Assembly (NCBI GenBank): GCA_028679325.1
Contig: JAJRBS010000043.1
Coordinates: 1 to 12,026, forward strand
Reading direction: 5' to 3'
DNA length: 12,026 nt
Origin: Methanoregulaceae archaeon
Lineage (GTDB): Archaea; Halobacteriota; Methanomicrobia; Methanomicrobiales; Methanospirillaceae
Part shown: piece by piece, positions 1 through 6,218 of the stretch
Layout: each line of letters starts with the position of its first letter
How positions within the stretch are numbered: the first letter of the stretch is position 1
Made by a program: the position numbers and the translations under genes
Notes under the pieces: model-generated
Seen by the model: the letters and a program-made list of their open reading frames with translations, nothing else
What the model was told of the DNA's origin: nothing
Database searches by the model: none

Positions 1-599
1 ATCTGTTTCCAGACCTCCCGTCGCGATTCGGGATCGAGCCCGATAGTCGGTTCGTCGAGGAAGAGGATCGAGGGTCGGTGGATGAAGGCCCGGACGATCT
101 CGAGCTTCCTCCTCATACCTCCCGAGAACGTGCTCACCCGTGCTTCTGCACGGTCAGAGAGATCCACCATGGCCAGGAGCTCCGGGATTCTGGCCTCCAG
201 CGTGGCGTCGTCCACGTTCTGCAGCCGGCCGTAAAAATCAAGGTTGTCGTAGGCTGAAAGTTCCAGGTCAAGCGTGCTGTTCTGGGGGCAGACGCCGATG
301 CGGGCCCGGATCTTCTCGGGTTCCCTGGTCACCTCGTAGGACTCGATCGATGCCGTTCCCGAGGTCGGCTTCATCAGGGTGGTGAGGATCCGGATCAGGG
401 TGCTCTTGCCGGCACCGTTCGGCCCGAGGAGGCCGAAGATCTCTCCCCTCCTCACGGTGAAAGAGACGTCATCGACGGCAACCACCGTCCGGGCATTCTG
501 AAATACCTTGGTTATCTTCTCTATCCGGATGATATCGTCACCGGGATTCTTCCCTTTCTCACCAGCCTGGTCTTCCGGGTCAGGATCTCTCCCGGTCAT
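1..599 (-). CDS. ABC transporter ATP-binding protein, DrrA-like (C-terminus off the left edge)
   Basis: Nucleotide-binding subunit of an ABC exporter; it hydrolyses ATP on the cytoplasmic side to drive a membrane permease that is not in the window. Reading from the ATG at 599, 199 residues are visible. They include Walker A GPNGAGKST at residues 59-67, the Q-loop glutamine at 106 (CPQN), the signature FSGGM at 158-162 (the usual first residue Leu is Phe) and Walker B ILFLDEPT at 178-185, followed by GLDP. The spacing and the SGGMRRKLEI stretch match the DrrA/CcmA-like drug, lipid or polysaccharide exporter group (COG1131). The roughly 25-residue N-terminal extension is Asp/Glu/Gly rich and precedes the usual domain start near DDIIRIEKIT. 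The ATG overlaps the TGA of the MarR gene by four bases (ATGA), indicating translational coupling. A COG0842-type permease would be expected beyond the left edge. The substrate cannot be told from this sequence. Confidence 0.93.
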   Translation of the reverse strand, partial: MTGRDPDPEDQAGEKGKNPGDDIIRIEKITKVFQNARTVVAVDDVSFTVRRGEIFGLLGPNGAGKSTLIRILTTLMKPTSGTASIESYEVTREPEKIRARIGVCPQNSTLDLELSAYDNLDFYGRLQNVDDATLEARIPELLAMVDLSDRAEARVSTFSGGMRRKLEIVRAFIHRPSILFLDEPTIGLDPESRREVWKQ

Positions 600-1081
600 G
601 GCGGTGCGGAGTCCGGGATCTTCCCAATGATCCTGTTCAGGTTCGCAAGCGACTCGTCAAGGAGACGCATATCGCCATCGCTCAGGTCCGAGAAGAGATC
701 CCTGATATCGTCCCTGAAAAAATTCCCAATGTCCCGAAGCCTCTTCCTGCCTCCTTCCGTGACCTGGATCCTGATGATCCTTCTATCGGTGATATCCGGT
801 AATCTTTCGACCAGCCCTTCTGCGATCAGGTCGTCCACGAGCCGTGTCATGTAGGGCTTCGATATGTAGAGTCTCCGACCGACATCGGAGATAGGCAGGG
901 GGCCGTGCTGGATCAGCACACCCAGAACACGGTGGCCTGCGATCTTCTTCCCGGAGATCCCCCGTCCCCGCGAGATGACCTTGTTATGAATCAGCGGGAC
1001 GAGCAGGATCAGATTGCCGGCGACCCTCCCTATCGTCTCGCCCCGGTCTCCGGCCCCCTCCCCCTGTCTTTCTCCCGGCAT
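596..1081 (-). CDS. MarR-family transcriptional regulator
   Basis: A 161-residue winged-helix DNA-binding protein. The wHTH spans about residues 50-118: the helix around PLPISDVGRRL, the recognition helix SKPYMTRLVDDL at 74-85, then a wing with DITDRRIIRIQVTEGG (96-111). The D-x-R-D/R pattern in the wing is the classic MarR signature. Flanking helices (15-50 and 112-155) would form the dimer interface. I chose the ATG at 1081, preceded by GGAGG at 1093-1097, over an in-frame GTG at 1108. The GTG would lie inside the upstream gene and has no ribosome site. The gene starts 5 bp after the stop of the exported-protein gene, and its own stop overlaps the ABC ATPase start, so it sits in the middle of a three-gene operon. 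MarR proteins next to exporters usually repress their own operon and respond to a small ligand. That role is inferred here, and the ligand is unknown. Confidence 0.9.
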   Translation of the reverse strand: MPGERQGEGAGDRGETIGRVAGNLILLVPLIHNKVISRGRGISGKKIAGHRVLGVLIQHGPLPISDVGRRLYISKPYMTRLVDDLIAEGLVERLPDITDRRIIRIQVTEGGRKRLRDIGNFFRDDIRDLFSDLSDGDMRLLDESLANLNRIIGKIPDSAPP

Positions 1082-1086
1082 GTCTT

Positions 1087-2403
1087 TCAGGACCTCCGCT
1101 TCTTCCACCGGGTCCGGAGGATAAAGATCAGGGCAATAACCCCGATGATGATCACGGCTATGATCCCGGGACTGGCGAGGAGGGCCTGGAAGCCGGTCGG
1201 GGCGACCACCGATACCGGGACCGGGATCCGGAGGGAGACCTGGTCATTGTCCAAGGCGTCGCGGTACCGTATCTCGGAGTCGAGAGAATAGGACTTGACT
1301 GTTGCCGCGGAATCGACGGTCACCTCGAACACCGCAGTACCCGTCTCTCCCGGCTCGAGAGTCCCCAGGTAGGAGGTGTCATCGCTGGTGGTGAAAGGAT
1401 CGATGGCGTAGATCCGGGCCTCGGCAGAATAGACAGTCGATGAGCCGGCATTCTTATACTCGACAGTCAGGAGGTGTTGCCCCCCCGGCGTCACTTCAGG
1501 AGGCGGGGATACGACGTCAAAAGCTATCCGGGCAGAGACCGGGATCCCGATCACGACCGGGGCCGAGACGATGAAGTTCCCGTTCTGGTCTTTATACTGG
1601 ACGGTCAGGTTCACCGGATAGTTCTGGGCCTCCCCGTTCGCCGACACGGCGACCTTGAAGGGGACGGTGACCACCGAGCCCGCCGGAAAGTCGCCGATAT
1701 AGACGCTCCCGACCGAAGGCTGGACCGGGCTGTTCGGGGCGGGAGCCAGGACCAGGACGGCATCGGTCCCGTTCTCGTGCCCCTGGTTCCGGAGCCCGAC
1801 GGTTACGAACCCCTCTGCTCCTACCGGTATCTGGCCGGTATCAAGGGAGACGACGTCGAGCAGGATCTCCGGCTTGATCTGGATGGGGAGGTCGAGGGTC
1901 ACATCCTTCGTCTGGTAGTAGTACTGCAGTGAGTCCTGCCCGTACTGGTCGGCATGAGCAAGGTAGGTGTAGTGGACCATCAGGGGAAGGTTATAGCTCC
2001 CTGCCGGGGCGTCAGGGGCGATCCGGGACCTGAAATACACCATCATCTGGTCTCCACCCGGTAAATCGCCAACCATCTGGGGGTCGGACAGGATGGTTAC
2101 CGGTGCATCCCCGGGAGAAAGGGTAAGGGTCATCAGCTTGGCCGTATTCGGAAGGTCCGCCGGCGTCAGCGTCGTCGGGTAGGTGAACTCGAACTCGATC
2201 AGCCCGCTGTTCTGGATGACCACCGGGATGGTGGTCTCTGTCCCTGGCGAGAACTCGTTTGCCCCTGACACAGTCGCGGACAGGACCGGGCTTCCGGACA
2301 GGACTTTCGTACCGGCCATGGCCGGTCCGGACCACAGGCAGCAGATGCAGACAAGTATTGCAAGATAACAGACAAATCGGGAACCGGTCCCTTGAATCTC
2401 CAC
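1087..2403 (-). CDS. Exported COG1361-like (S-layer/CARDB-type) protein with C-terminal membrane anchor
   Basis: A 438-residue cell-surface protein. Residues 1-30 look like a Sec signal peptide: a hydrophobic core around residues 11-25, then GPAMA before a likely cut near residue 30. The body is rich in Val, Thr, Pro and Gly and repeats a beta-sandwich pattern of the CARDB/NPCBM type. Phrases such as PGTETTIPVVIQNSG, VTVGLRNQG and LTVEYKNAGSS each mark the start of a domain, and GDFPAGSVVTVPFKV or GTLEPGETGTAVFEV marks its end, suggesting three modules. A single hydrophobic segment at about 411-430 followed by RTRWKKRRS anchors it with the body outside. The GTG start at 2403 has a strong GGAGG at 2409-2413. 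It is the first gene of an operon with MarR and an ABC ATPase, so it may be an accessory surface or docking factor of that exporter. That role is inferred. Similar proteins are often annotated as S-layer domain proteins, but it need not form the S-layer. Confidence 0.8.
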   Translation of the reverse strand: MEIQGTGSRFVCYLAILVCICCLWSGPAMAGTKVLSGSPVLSATVSGANEFSPGTETTIPVVIQNSGLIEFEFTYPTTLTPADLPNTAKLMTLTLSPGDAPVTILSDPQMVGDLPGGDQMMVYFRSRIAPDAPAGSYNLPLMVHYTYLAHADQYGQDSLQYYYQTKDVTLDLPIQIKPEILLDVVSLDTGQIPVGAEGFVTVGLRNQGHENGTDAVLVLAPAPNSPVQPSVGSVYIGDFPAGSVVTVPFKVAVSANGEAQNYPVNLTVQYKDQNGNFIVSAPVVIGIPVSARIAFDVVSPPPEVTPGGQHLLTVEYKNAGSSTVYSAEARIYAIDPFTTSDDTSYLGTLEPGETGTAVFEVTVDSAATVKSYSLDSEIRYRDALDNDQVSLRIPVPVSVVAPTGFQALLASPGIIAVIIIGVIALIFILRTRWKKRRS

Positions 2404-2476
2404 TCTTTTCCTCCTTCCTGTTTAACGCCGGATAGTCTTTGCCGGCATTGCTTGCAGAAAAAATTAGTTTCTTCAC

Positions 2477-2495
2477 TTAATAATTTTATGATTAA
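2477..2495 (-). promoter_or_regulatory. AT-rich promoter and imperfect 19-bp palindrome upstream of the exported protein/MarR/ABC operon
   Basis: In an AT-rich island (about 2440-2512) within otherwise GC-rich DNA, positions 2477-2495 read ttaataattttatgattaa. This is an imperfect palindrome: arms TTAAT/ATTAA match fully, with two mismatched pairs inside. Read on the minus strand, the same stretch holds a TATA-like ATAAAATTA (2483-2491), which would place a start site near 2460 and give a leader of about 55 nt before the GTG at 2403. A palindrome lying over a TATA box is the layout expected for a repressor, and the operon encodes a MarR protein. The binding itself is inference. Confidence 0.45.
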
Positions 2496-2540
2496 ACTAT
2501 TTCCAAAAAACCCGGGTAACTGTACACCTGGCTTCACTCT

Positions 2541-2550
2541 CAGGATCCTG
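2541..2550. repeat. 10-bp perfect palindrome CAGGATCCTG in the divergent intergenic region
   Basis: The region 2404-2618 between the exported-protein gene (minus) and the dCMP deaminase gene (plus) holds no gene. Besides the promoter signals it contains this perfect palindrome. Around it lies a looser inverted pair, GGTAAC at 2515-2520 and GTTACC at 2555-2560. It could be a protein-binding site, or chance. Confidence 0.25.
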
Positions 2551-2587
2551 TCCTGGTTACCATCCGGTCTTCAACCCTTGTGCATGA

Positions 2588-2594
2588 TTTATTT
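2588..2594 (+). promoter_or_regulatory. TATA-like box TTTATTT of the dCMP deaminase gene (leaderless transcript predicted)
   Basis: TTTATTT is centred at 2591, 28 bp before the ATG at 2619. Archaeal TATA boxes sit about 26-28 bp before the transcription start, so transcription would begin at or next to the A of the start codon. No GGAGG-type ribosome site precedes the ATG, which agrees with a leaderless mRNA. Confidence 0.5.
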
Positions 2595-2618
2595 CTGCTC
2601 CACCCCATACTCTTGCAG

Positions 2619-3095
2619 ATGCGAACCGGCCGCCACCAGTACTTCCTTGACCTCGCCTTCCGCTGTGCCCACCAGGGCACCTGCCTCCGGAGGAACTTCG
2701 GGGCCATCATCGTCGATGAGTACAACACCATCGTCTCCACCGGGTACACAGGGGCCCCGAGAAAGCAGGTGGACTGCACGGAACTCGGCCGCTGCTGGCG
2801 AAAGGAGCACCAGATCCCGTCCGGCTCCAACTACGAGAAATGCCGGAGCGTGCACGCCGAGATGAACGCCCTCTTGCAGGCCGGGAAGCTCGCCCGGGGC
2901 TGCACACTGTACCTGGCCGGATATGAGGTCGATACCGAGAACCTGACCCGGATCTGGCCCTGCTTCCTCTGCTCGAAGATGATCGTGAATGCCGGCGTGA
3001 AGACCATCATCATGCGGACAAGCCCGGCTTCTTTCGAGGAGATCGACCCGGCCATCCTGTACCAGAAACGGAGCCGTGAGGCGCTGGAGGCCTAG
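2619..3095 (+). CDS. Deoxycytidylate (dCMP) deaminase
   Basis: A 158-residue zinc-dependent cytoplasmic deaminase that converts dCMP to dUMP, feeding dTTP synthesis. The catalytic motif HAE is at residues 79-81 (VHAEMNALL) with the proton-shuttle Glu at 81. The zinc cysteines lie in PCFLC at 114-118 (Cys115 and Cys118). GYTGAPRKQVDC (42-53), C59 and CRSVHAE match the dCMP deaminase/ComEB subgroup rather than cytidine or guanine deaminases. The length is normal for the family. I chose the ATG at 2619 because a TATA-like box lies 28 bp upstream. The in-frame GTG at 2580 would lie upstream of that promoter and add 13 residues before the conserved start. It is divergent from the exported-protein operon. 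The phosphoesterase gene follows after 61 bp and may be cotranscribed. Confidence 0.92.
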   Translation: MRTGRHQYFLDLAFRCAHQGTCLRRNFGAIIVDEYNTIVSTGYTGAPRKQVDCTELGRCWRKEHQIPSGSNYEKCRSVHAEMNALLQAGKLARGCTLYLAGYEVDTENLTRIWPCFLCSKMIVNAGVKTIIMRTSPASFEEIDPAILYQKRSREALEA

Positions 3096-3142
3096 GCCCC
3101 CGTCCCCTATCGCCACCTATTTCCTGTCCTGTTTCTCACACA

Positions 3143-3154
3143 GATCTGCAGATC
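3143..3154. promoter_or_regulatory. 12-bp perfect palindrome GATCTGCAGATC just before the phosphoesterase start
   Basis: A perfect 12-bp palindrome ends two bases before the ATG at 3157. No ribosome site or convincing TATA box is seen in the 61-bp gap before the gene. The palindrome could be an operator or a short mRNA hairpin at the start codon. Chance is also possible. Confidence 0.3.
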
Positions 3155-3156
3155 CG

Positions 3157-4041
3157 ATGTTCACCTCTCCACGATATTTGATCCCCGCCATTGTCATCGT
3201 GGTCCTTTTATTTGCCGCCGGGCCGGGGTACCTCACCTACGAGGCCTCGCATCCCGTGGTCACCAGCCTCGAGATTAAAGGTATGCCGGAGAGGATCGTG
3301 TTCATCGCCGACCCTCACCTCCGGGAGGGAAATGCAGAGAATGTCCATCAGCTGATCCGCCAGATCAACGGGCTTGAACCGTCTGTCGTCCTGATAGGGG
3401 GGGACTTTACTGCCGGAGACGAGCAGAACCTTTCCCTTCAGGACGCCTGGCGGGAGCTCGATGCTCCGGTGTATGCCGTGCTGGGGAACCATGACTACCG
3501 GGCCGGGATCGACGGCGGCGGGCTGGAAGGGAGGATGGCCTGGACAGCCGAGATACTCCTCCGGGCCCGGGGTCTCGATACACGAGGCTACTACAGCACT
3601 GTTATCGACAGTACCCCTGCAGATGCCTTGGAGAGGAGGCTCAAGGAGAACGGGGTGACAGTTCTCCGAAACGAGGCAGTGGAAGTCTCGTGCGGCGGGA
3701 AGAATATCACCCTTGTCGGTGTGGACGACCTCTGGGCAGGAAGGGCCGACCCCCCCGACGTGGCGAGGGACGGGTCGCCGGTCATCTACCTGGCGCACGA
3801 ACCAGTCGTCTCCCCGGACTGGGAGGCAGACCTGGTCCTCTCCGGACATACCCACGGAGGGCAGTTCAACAACGCCATCTTCCAGTTCCTGAACCTCCTG
3901 GAAGTCGCCGATATCCAGGGATTCCACCGGAAAGGAGACGTTCTGTTGTATGTCACGCGGGGGGTCGGGACATCAGACTCCCGGACGGACAGGAGATTCC
4001 TTGCCCCACCGGAGATAGTCCTCATCAACCCCGGGGCGTGA
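3157..4041 (+). CDS. Membrane-anchored calcineurin-like metallophosphoesterase (YkuE/YaeI type)
   Basis: A 294-residue two-metal phosphoesterase. An N-terminal hydrophobic helix at about residues 7-26 anchors it, with the catalytic domain presumably outside. All metal-site motifs are present: DPH at 52-54 (D-x-H), GGDF at 81-84, GNHD at 110-113, the conserved His at 214 (LAHEP) and GHTHGGQ at 230-236. GHTHGGQ and the order of motifs match the YkuE/YaeI branch, whose known members act on phospholipid-type phosphodiesters or pyrophosphates. The substrate here is unknown. I used the ATG at 3157 because it directly precedes the membrane helix. An in-frame start at 3076 would lie inside the deaminase gene and add an Arg/Pro-rich stretch unlike a signal sequence. 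There is no clear ribosome site, so it may be read from the deaminase transcript or a weak promoter. Confidence 0.87.
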   Translation: MFTSPRYLIPAIVIVVLLFAAGPGYLTYEASHPVVTSLEIKGMPERIVFIADPHLREGNAENVHQLIRQINGLEPSVVLIGGDFTAGDEQNLSLQDAWRELDAPVYAVLGNHDYRAGIDGGGLEGRMAWTAEILLRARGLDTRGYYSTVIDSTPADALERRLKENGVTVLRNEAVEVSCGGKNITLVGVDDLWAGRADPPDVARDGSPVIYLAHEPVVSPDWEADLVLSGHTHGGQFNNAIFQFLNLLEVADIQGFHRKGDVLLYVTRGVGTSDSRTDRRFLAPPEIVLINPGA

Positions 4042-4181
4042 GAAGCCGGTACCTTCTGTCCTCTTCTCTGGTCATTGCCGTTACTGGTTCTCCTGAATCC
4101 ATTTCAGACAGGAGAAGGCTCATATCCTCCCGCAGGCACCATTCTTATGAAAAAGGACCAGGGTCCAGGGGTGCGGAGAGC
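4042..4181 (+). other. Gap before the DUF155 gene with a possible promoter and an out-of-frame ATG
   Basis: About 140 bp separate the phosphoesterase stop from the likely start of the DUF155 coding sequence. A TATA-like CATATC near 4119-4124 lies about 26 bp before an ATG at 4147 (ATGAAAAAGGACC), as for a leaderless start. That ATG opens only a 15-codon frame ending at TAA (4192-4194) and is not in the frame of the DUF155 protein. The DUF155 frame is open across the whole gap, back to a GTG at 4038 that overlaps the previous stop, but the translated gap looks like non-coding sequence. Confidence 0.4.
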
Positions 4182-5243
4182 GTGTACGCAATAAGGTTCT
4201 ACCGGATGTATGACATCGGGAAGGAGGTCGACCTCAAGAAGCTTGACGCCGCTCTGGCGACAGCCTACACCCCGGAACGGGCCGGTTTCACCCGGGTCAA
4301 CCCGAAGTCCATCCTGATGCAGACCCCCCCGCTGTCCTTCCACCTGCCTCCCGTGAATCTCGGGTGCGACGGGAGGGAGTATACCCTGCAGGCAACGGCC
4401 AGGGTCTACGATATCGGTGCCGTCAGTCTCTGTTTCATTCTCGAGGACAGGGAGTCCTCCAGTGCCAGGCTGAAGGAGACGGCGCTTCGTTTTTGCGGCC
4501 AGAGGGGACTTGATCCCCTCTTCTCCGATGCTCTTGCCCGGATCCGCGAGATACTCCTGCCCACCATCGGGACCCTGGCTATTCACCAGGGCTTCTACGA
4601 GGATTACACCATCTACGTCACCGACAAGGACGACCCTGCCCTGGACCCGGTGGTGCTACTGCTGGGCGATGAGCGCCCTGTCTCACACCCGGTCCGGGAA
4701 GACATCCTGAAGTACTCCCTCTCCTACTACATGGACGACCGTACCATCCTCTCCTGGGACGCGGCCCTGATCGTCAGCCCTGATCCGGCCCGGGACATCA
4801 TCGAGCTGATCGAGTTCGCCAATATCCAGGCACTCGAGCTCCGGTACTATGACCGTGTCCTGACCCAGCAGATGGAGAAGATGTACGATGAGATCGAGGC
4901 GGCGGACCGGCTGTCGCAGTTCCGGAGGCTCCGGCTTTACCACAGCATCATGCTCGGGCTCATGGAGACCCAGTCCGAGATCTCGGACATAACCGACAAG
5001 GTGGACAACCTGATCAAGGTGACCGAGGACGTGTACTATGCCCGTGTTTACGACGCTGCCCTTGCCGTGCTCAGGATCCCCCTCTGGAGGGAGAGTGTCG
5101 ACCGCCGTATCGAGATCATCCGCCAGAATTACATGATGCTCTCAGACGAGGTCAATATCCAGCACTCGAACTTCCTCGAGCTGGTCATCATCATCCTGAT
5201 CGCCATCGAGATCATCCTCTTCATCGTGACGACCTTCACCTGA
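4182..5243 (+). CDS. DUF155 (RMND1/Sif2-Sif3 family) membrane protein
   Basis: About 353 residues as drawn. The N-terminal part begins VYAIRFYRMYDIGKEVDLKKL, the typical first strand and helix of DUF155. The central region (about 160-330) has the family pattern of helices: RPVSHPVREDILKYSLSYY, then WDAALI, then long amphipathic helices with coiled-coil character (205-320). The C-terminus has HSNFLELV and a hydrophobic segment at about 331-350, matching the single C-terminal membrane helix of the family. Eukaryotic members (RMND1, Rmd1, Sif2/Sif3) are membrane proteins of mitochondria or other membranes; RMND1 affects mitochondrial translation. The archaeal role is not known. The start is uncertain. 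GTG at 4182 keeps the first strand but has only a poorly spaced GGAG. ATG at 4206 would cut it, and GTG at 4038 would add about 48 doubtful residues. A terminator-like hairpin follows the gene. Confidence 0.8.
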   Translation: MYAIRFYRMYDIGKEVDLKKLDAALATAYTPERAGFTRVNPKSILMQTPPLSFHLPPVNLGCDGREYTLQATARVYDIGAVSLCFILEDRESSSARLKETALRFCGQRGLDPLFSDALARIREILLPTIGTLAIHQGFYEDYTIYVTDKDDPALDPVVLLLGDERPVSHPVREDILKYSLSYYMDDRTILSWDAALIVSPDPARDIIELIEFANIQALELRYYDRVLTQQMEKMYDEIEAADRLSQFRRLRLYHSIMLGLMETQSEISDITDKVDNLIKVTEDVYYARVYDAALAVLRIPLWRESVDRRIEIIRQNYMMLSDEVNIQHSNFLELVIIILIAIEIILFIVTTFT

Positions 5244-5258
5244 CCTGGTTCCATCGAC

Positions 5259-5283
5259 CCCTTCCCGAAAGGGACCTCTTTTT
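5259..5283 (+). terminator. Hairpin plus T-tract after the DUF155 gene
   Basis: Arms CCCTT (5259-5263) and AAGGG (5269-5273) enclose a five-base loop and are followed by CCTCTTTTT, with five T at 5279-5283. It lies 16 bp past the stop codon. Archaeal termination depends mainly on the T-tract; the short hairpin may or may not matter. Confidence 0.5.
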
Positions 5284-5344
5284 CCAGGGGGTCTGGAAGA
5301 GAGGATTATTCGTAACTCTTCGCAACCACCGGAGAGGAAAAGAC

Positions 5345-5351
5345 CTTATTG
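5345..5351 (+). promoter_or_regulatory. Possible TATA-like box of the UPF0316 gene
   Basis: CTTATTG, preceded by a purine-rich GGAAAAG that could act as a BRE, would set a transcription start near 5375 and a leader of about 25 nt before the ATG at 5400. A second AT-rich spot, GGATTATTC (5303-5311), is an alternative. Both are weak. Confidence 0.3.
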
Positions 5352-5399
5352 GAAGGAGACCCACCGAGCTGTAGAGCGGCTGATCGCCCCAGGATCTGT

Positions 5400-5957
5400 A
5401 TGATCTCACCAGAAATCCTCCCGCTGGTCATCTTCATTGCCCGCGTCGTTGAGACCAGCCTCGAAACGATCCGGATGATCTATATCACCCGTGGCCACCA
5501 GTACCTGGCCGCAGGGATCGGGGTGGTCAAGGTGGCAATCTGGCTTCTTTCCACCGGACTTGTCCTGACCAACCTCCAGAACATCGCCGGCATTGTGGCC
5601 TATATCGCCGGGTATGGTGTCGGGACCATCATCGGCATGGAACTTGAAAACCGTATCAGCATCGGCAGTGTGGTGGTCCGGGTCATCAGCCGCGGTGATC
5701 CGGCCTCCTTCATGGAAAAGGCAGCCAGCATGGGGTTTGGGATCACCCGCCTGGAGGGGAGCGGGTACTATGATTCGGCTGTCGTTGTTCTTCTGATGGT
5801 ACTCCCGAGAGTGGAACTGCCCCGGTTGCTGGCCGTTATCCATGACGATTTCCCTGACCTCCTCTTCACGGTCGAAGATGTCAGGAAGGCGAGCGAGAGC
5901 GGGAGGATCTATTATGGGAAGTCGTCAGGATGGATCTCGCGGTTTTTCGGGTGGTAA
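5400..5957 (+). CDS. UPF0316/DUF2179-type membrane protein
   Basis: A 185-residue protein with three predicted membrane helices (about residues 4-27, 37-57 and 60-80), then a soluble C-terminal domain (about 85-165). The opening RVVETSLETIRMIYITRG and the stretch GYGVGTIIGMELE are characteristic of the UPF0316 family (DUF5698 membrane part plus DUF2179). The C-terminal domain shows the alpha/beta pattern of DUF2179 (VVVRVISRGD, GITRLEGSGYY, VVLLMVLPR). DUF2179 domains also end YitT-type proteins and are thought to bind a small molecule or sense a signal; no reaction is established. I chose the ATG at 5400 because the upstream in-frame start at 5349 adds a Cys/Arg-rich stretch unlike the family. 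Only a weak AGGA lies before the ATG. The gene stands alone between a terminator-like hairpin and a non-coding gap. Confidence 0.85.
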   Translation: MISPEILPLVIFIARVVETSLETIRMIYITRGHQYLAAGIGVVKVAIWLLSTGLVLTNLQNIAGIVAYIAGYGVGTIIGMELENRISIGSVVVRVISRGDPASFMEKAASMGFGITRLEGSGYYDSAVVVLLMVLPRVELPRLLAVIHDDFPDLLFTVEDVRKASESGRIYYGKSSGWISRFFGW

Positions 5958-6218
5958 CGGGCCGCCCTAGTAACCCCATCAGGACGCACAAGATCAACAT
6001 CTTTTTCCCCTCCAACTCTGCACACACTGGTATGGGCTTTCCTGCCCGGGAATGACGGTAGAAGGAACCGGAACCTTCGATACCCGAATTCCTGAAGCAC
6101 GTGTTCACGGAGGGTCTGGAAGGCGTAACAAGGGACCTGGTTACATGAACAGGGGAGGTGGCGGGCACGACGACGAGAAAGCTAGATGTGCGACACCCGG
6201 AATGCACGGTGTGAAGAG
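5958..6218 (+). other. Gene-poor gap with T-tract and small inverted repeats
   Basis: This 261-bp stretch has no convincing gene and no tRNA-like cloverleaf. TTTTT at 6002-6006 could end the UPF0316 transcript. TGTTCA (6102-6107) and TGAACA (6146-6151) form an inverted pair enclosing a second pair, GTAAC (6125-6129) and GTTAC (6140-6144). No good TATA box was found for the binding-protein gene that follows. Confidence 0.4.
6026..6057. repeat. Possible decayed palindromic repeat element
   Basis: The stretch begins ACTGG, has GGGC (6033-6036) and GCCC (6043-6046) arms around a six-base loop, and ends CGGGAATGACGG. This resembles the short palindromic repeats common in many bacterial genomes, with ends like ACTGGATTCC and GGGAATGACG. 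Only one copy is in the window, so repeat status cannot be shown here. Confidence 0.22.

Noticed and set aside
1082..1108. GTG start giving nine more residues for the MarR protein
   Set aside because: It lies inside the upstream gene without a ribosome site, while ATG 1081 has GGAGG upstream.
3690..4181. Long N-terminal extension of the DUF155 protein, open in frame back to 3690
   Set aside because: It lies over the phosphoesterase gene, whose metal motifs run to its end, and its translation is Arg/Pro/Gly-rich shadow sequence.
5285..5297. Small hairpin CCAG-CTGG after the DUF155 gene
   Set aside because: The stem is only four bp; the hairpin with T-tract just before it is a better terminator.
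5881..6207. Minus-strand open frame of 108 codons in the gap before the binding-protein gene
   Set aside because: Composition is Ser/Arg-rich with no domain, no ribosome site, and it overlaps the end of the UPF0316 gene. Part of it resembles translated repeat sequence.
5958..6218. tRNA or structured RNA gene in the gap
   Set aside because: No cloverleaf, no GTTCGA-type T-loop and no acceptor pairing could be found on either strand.
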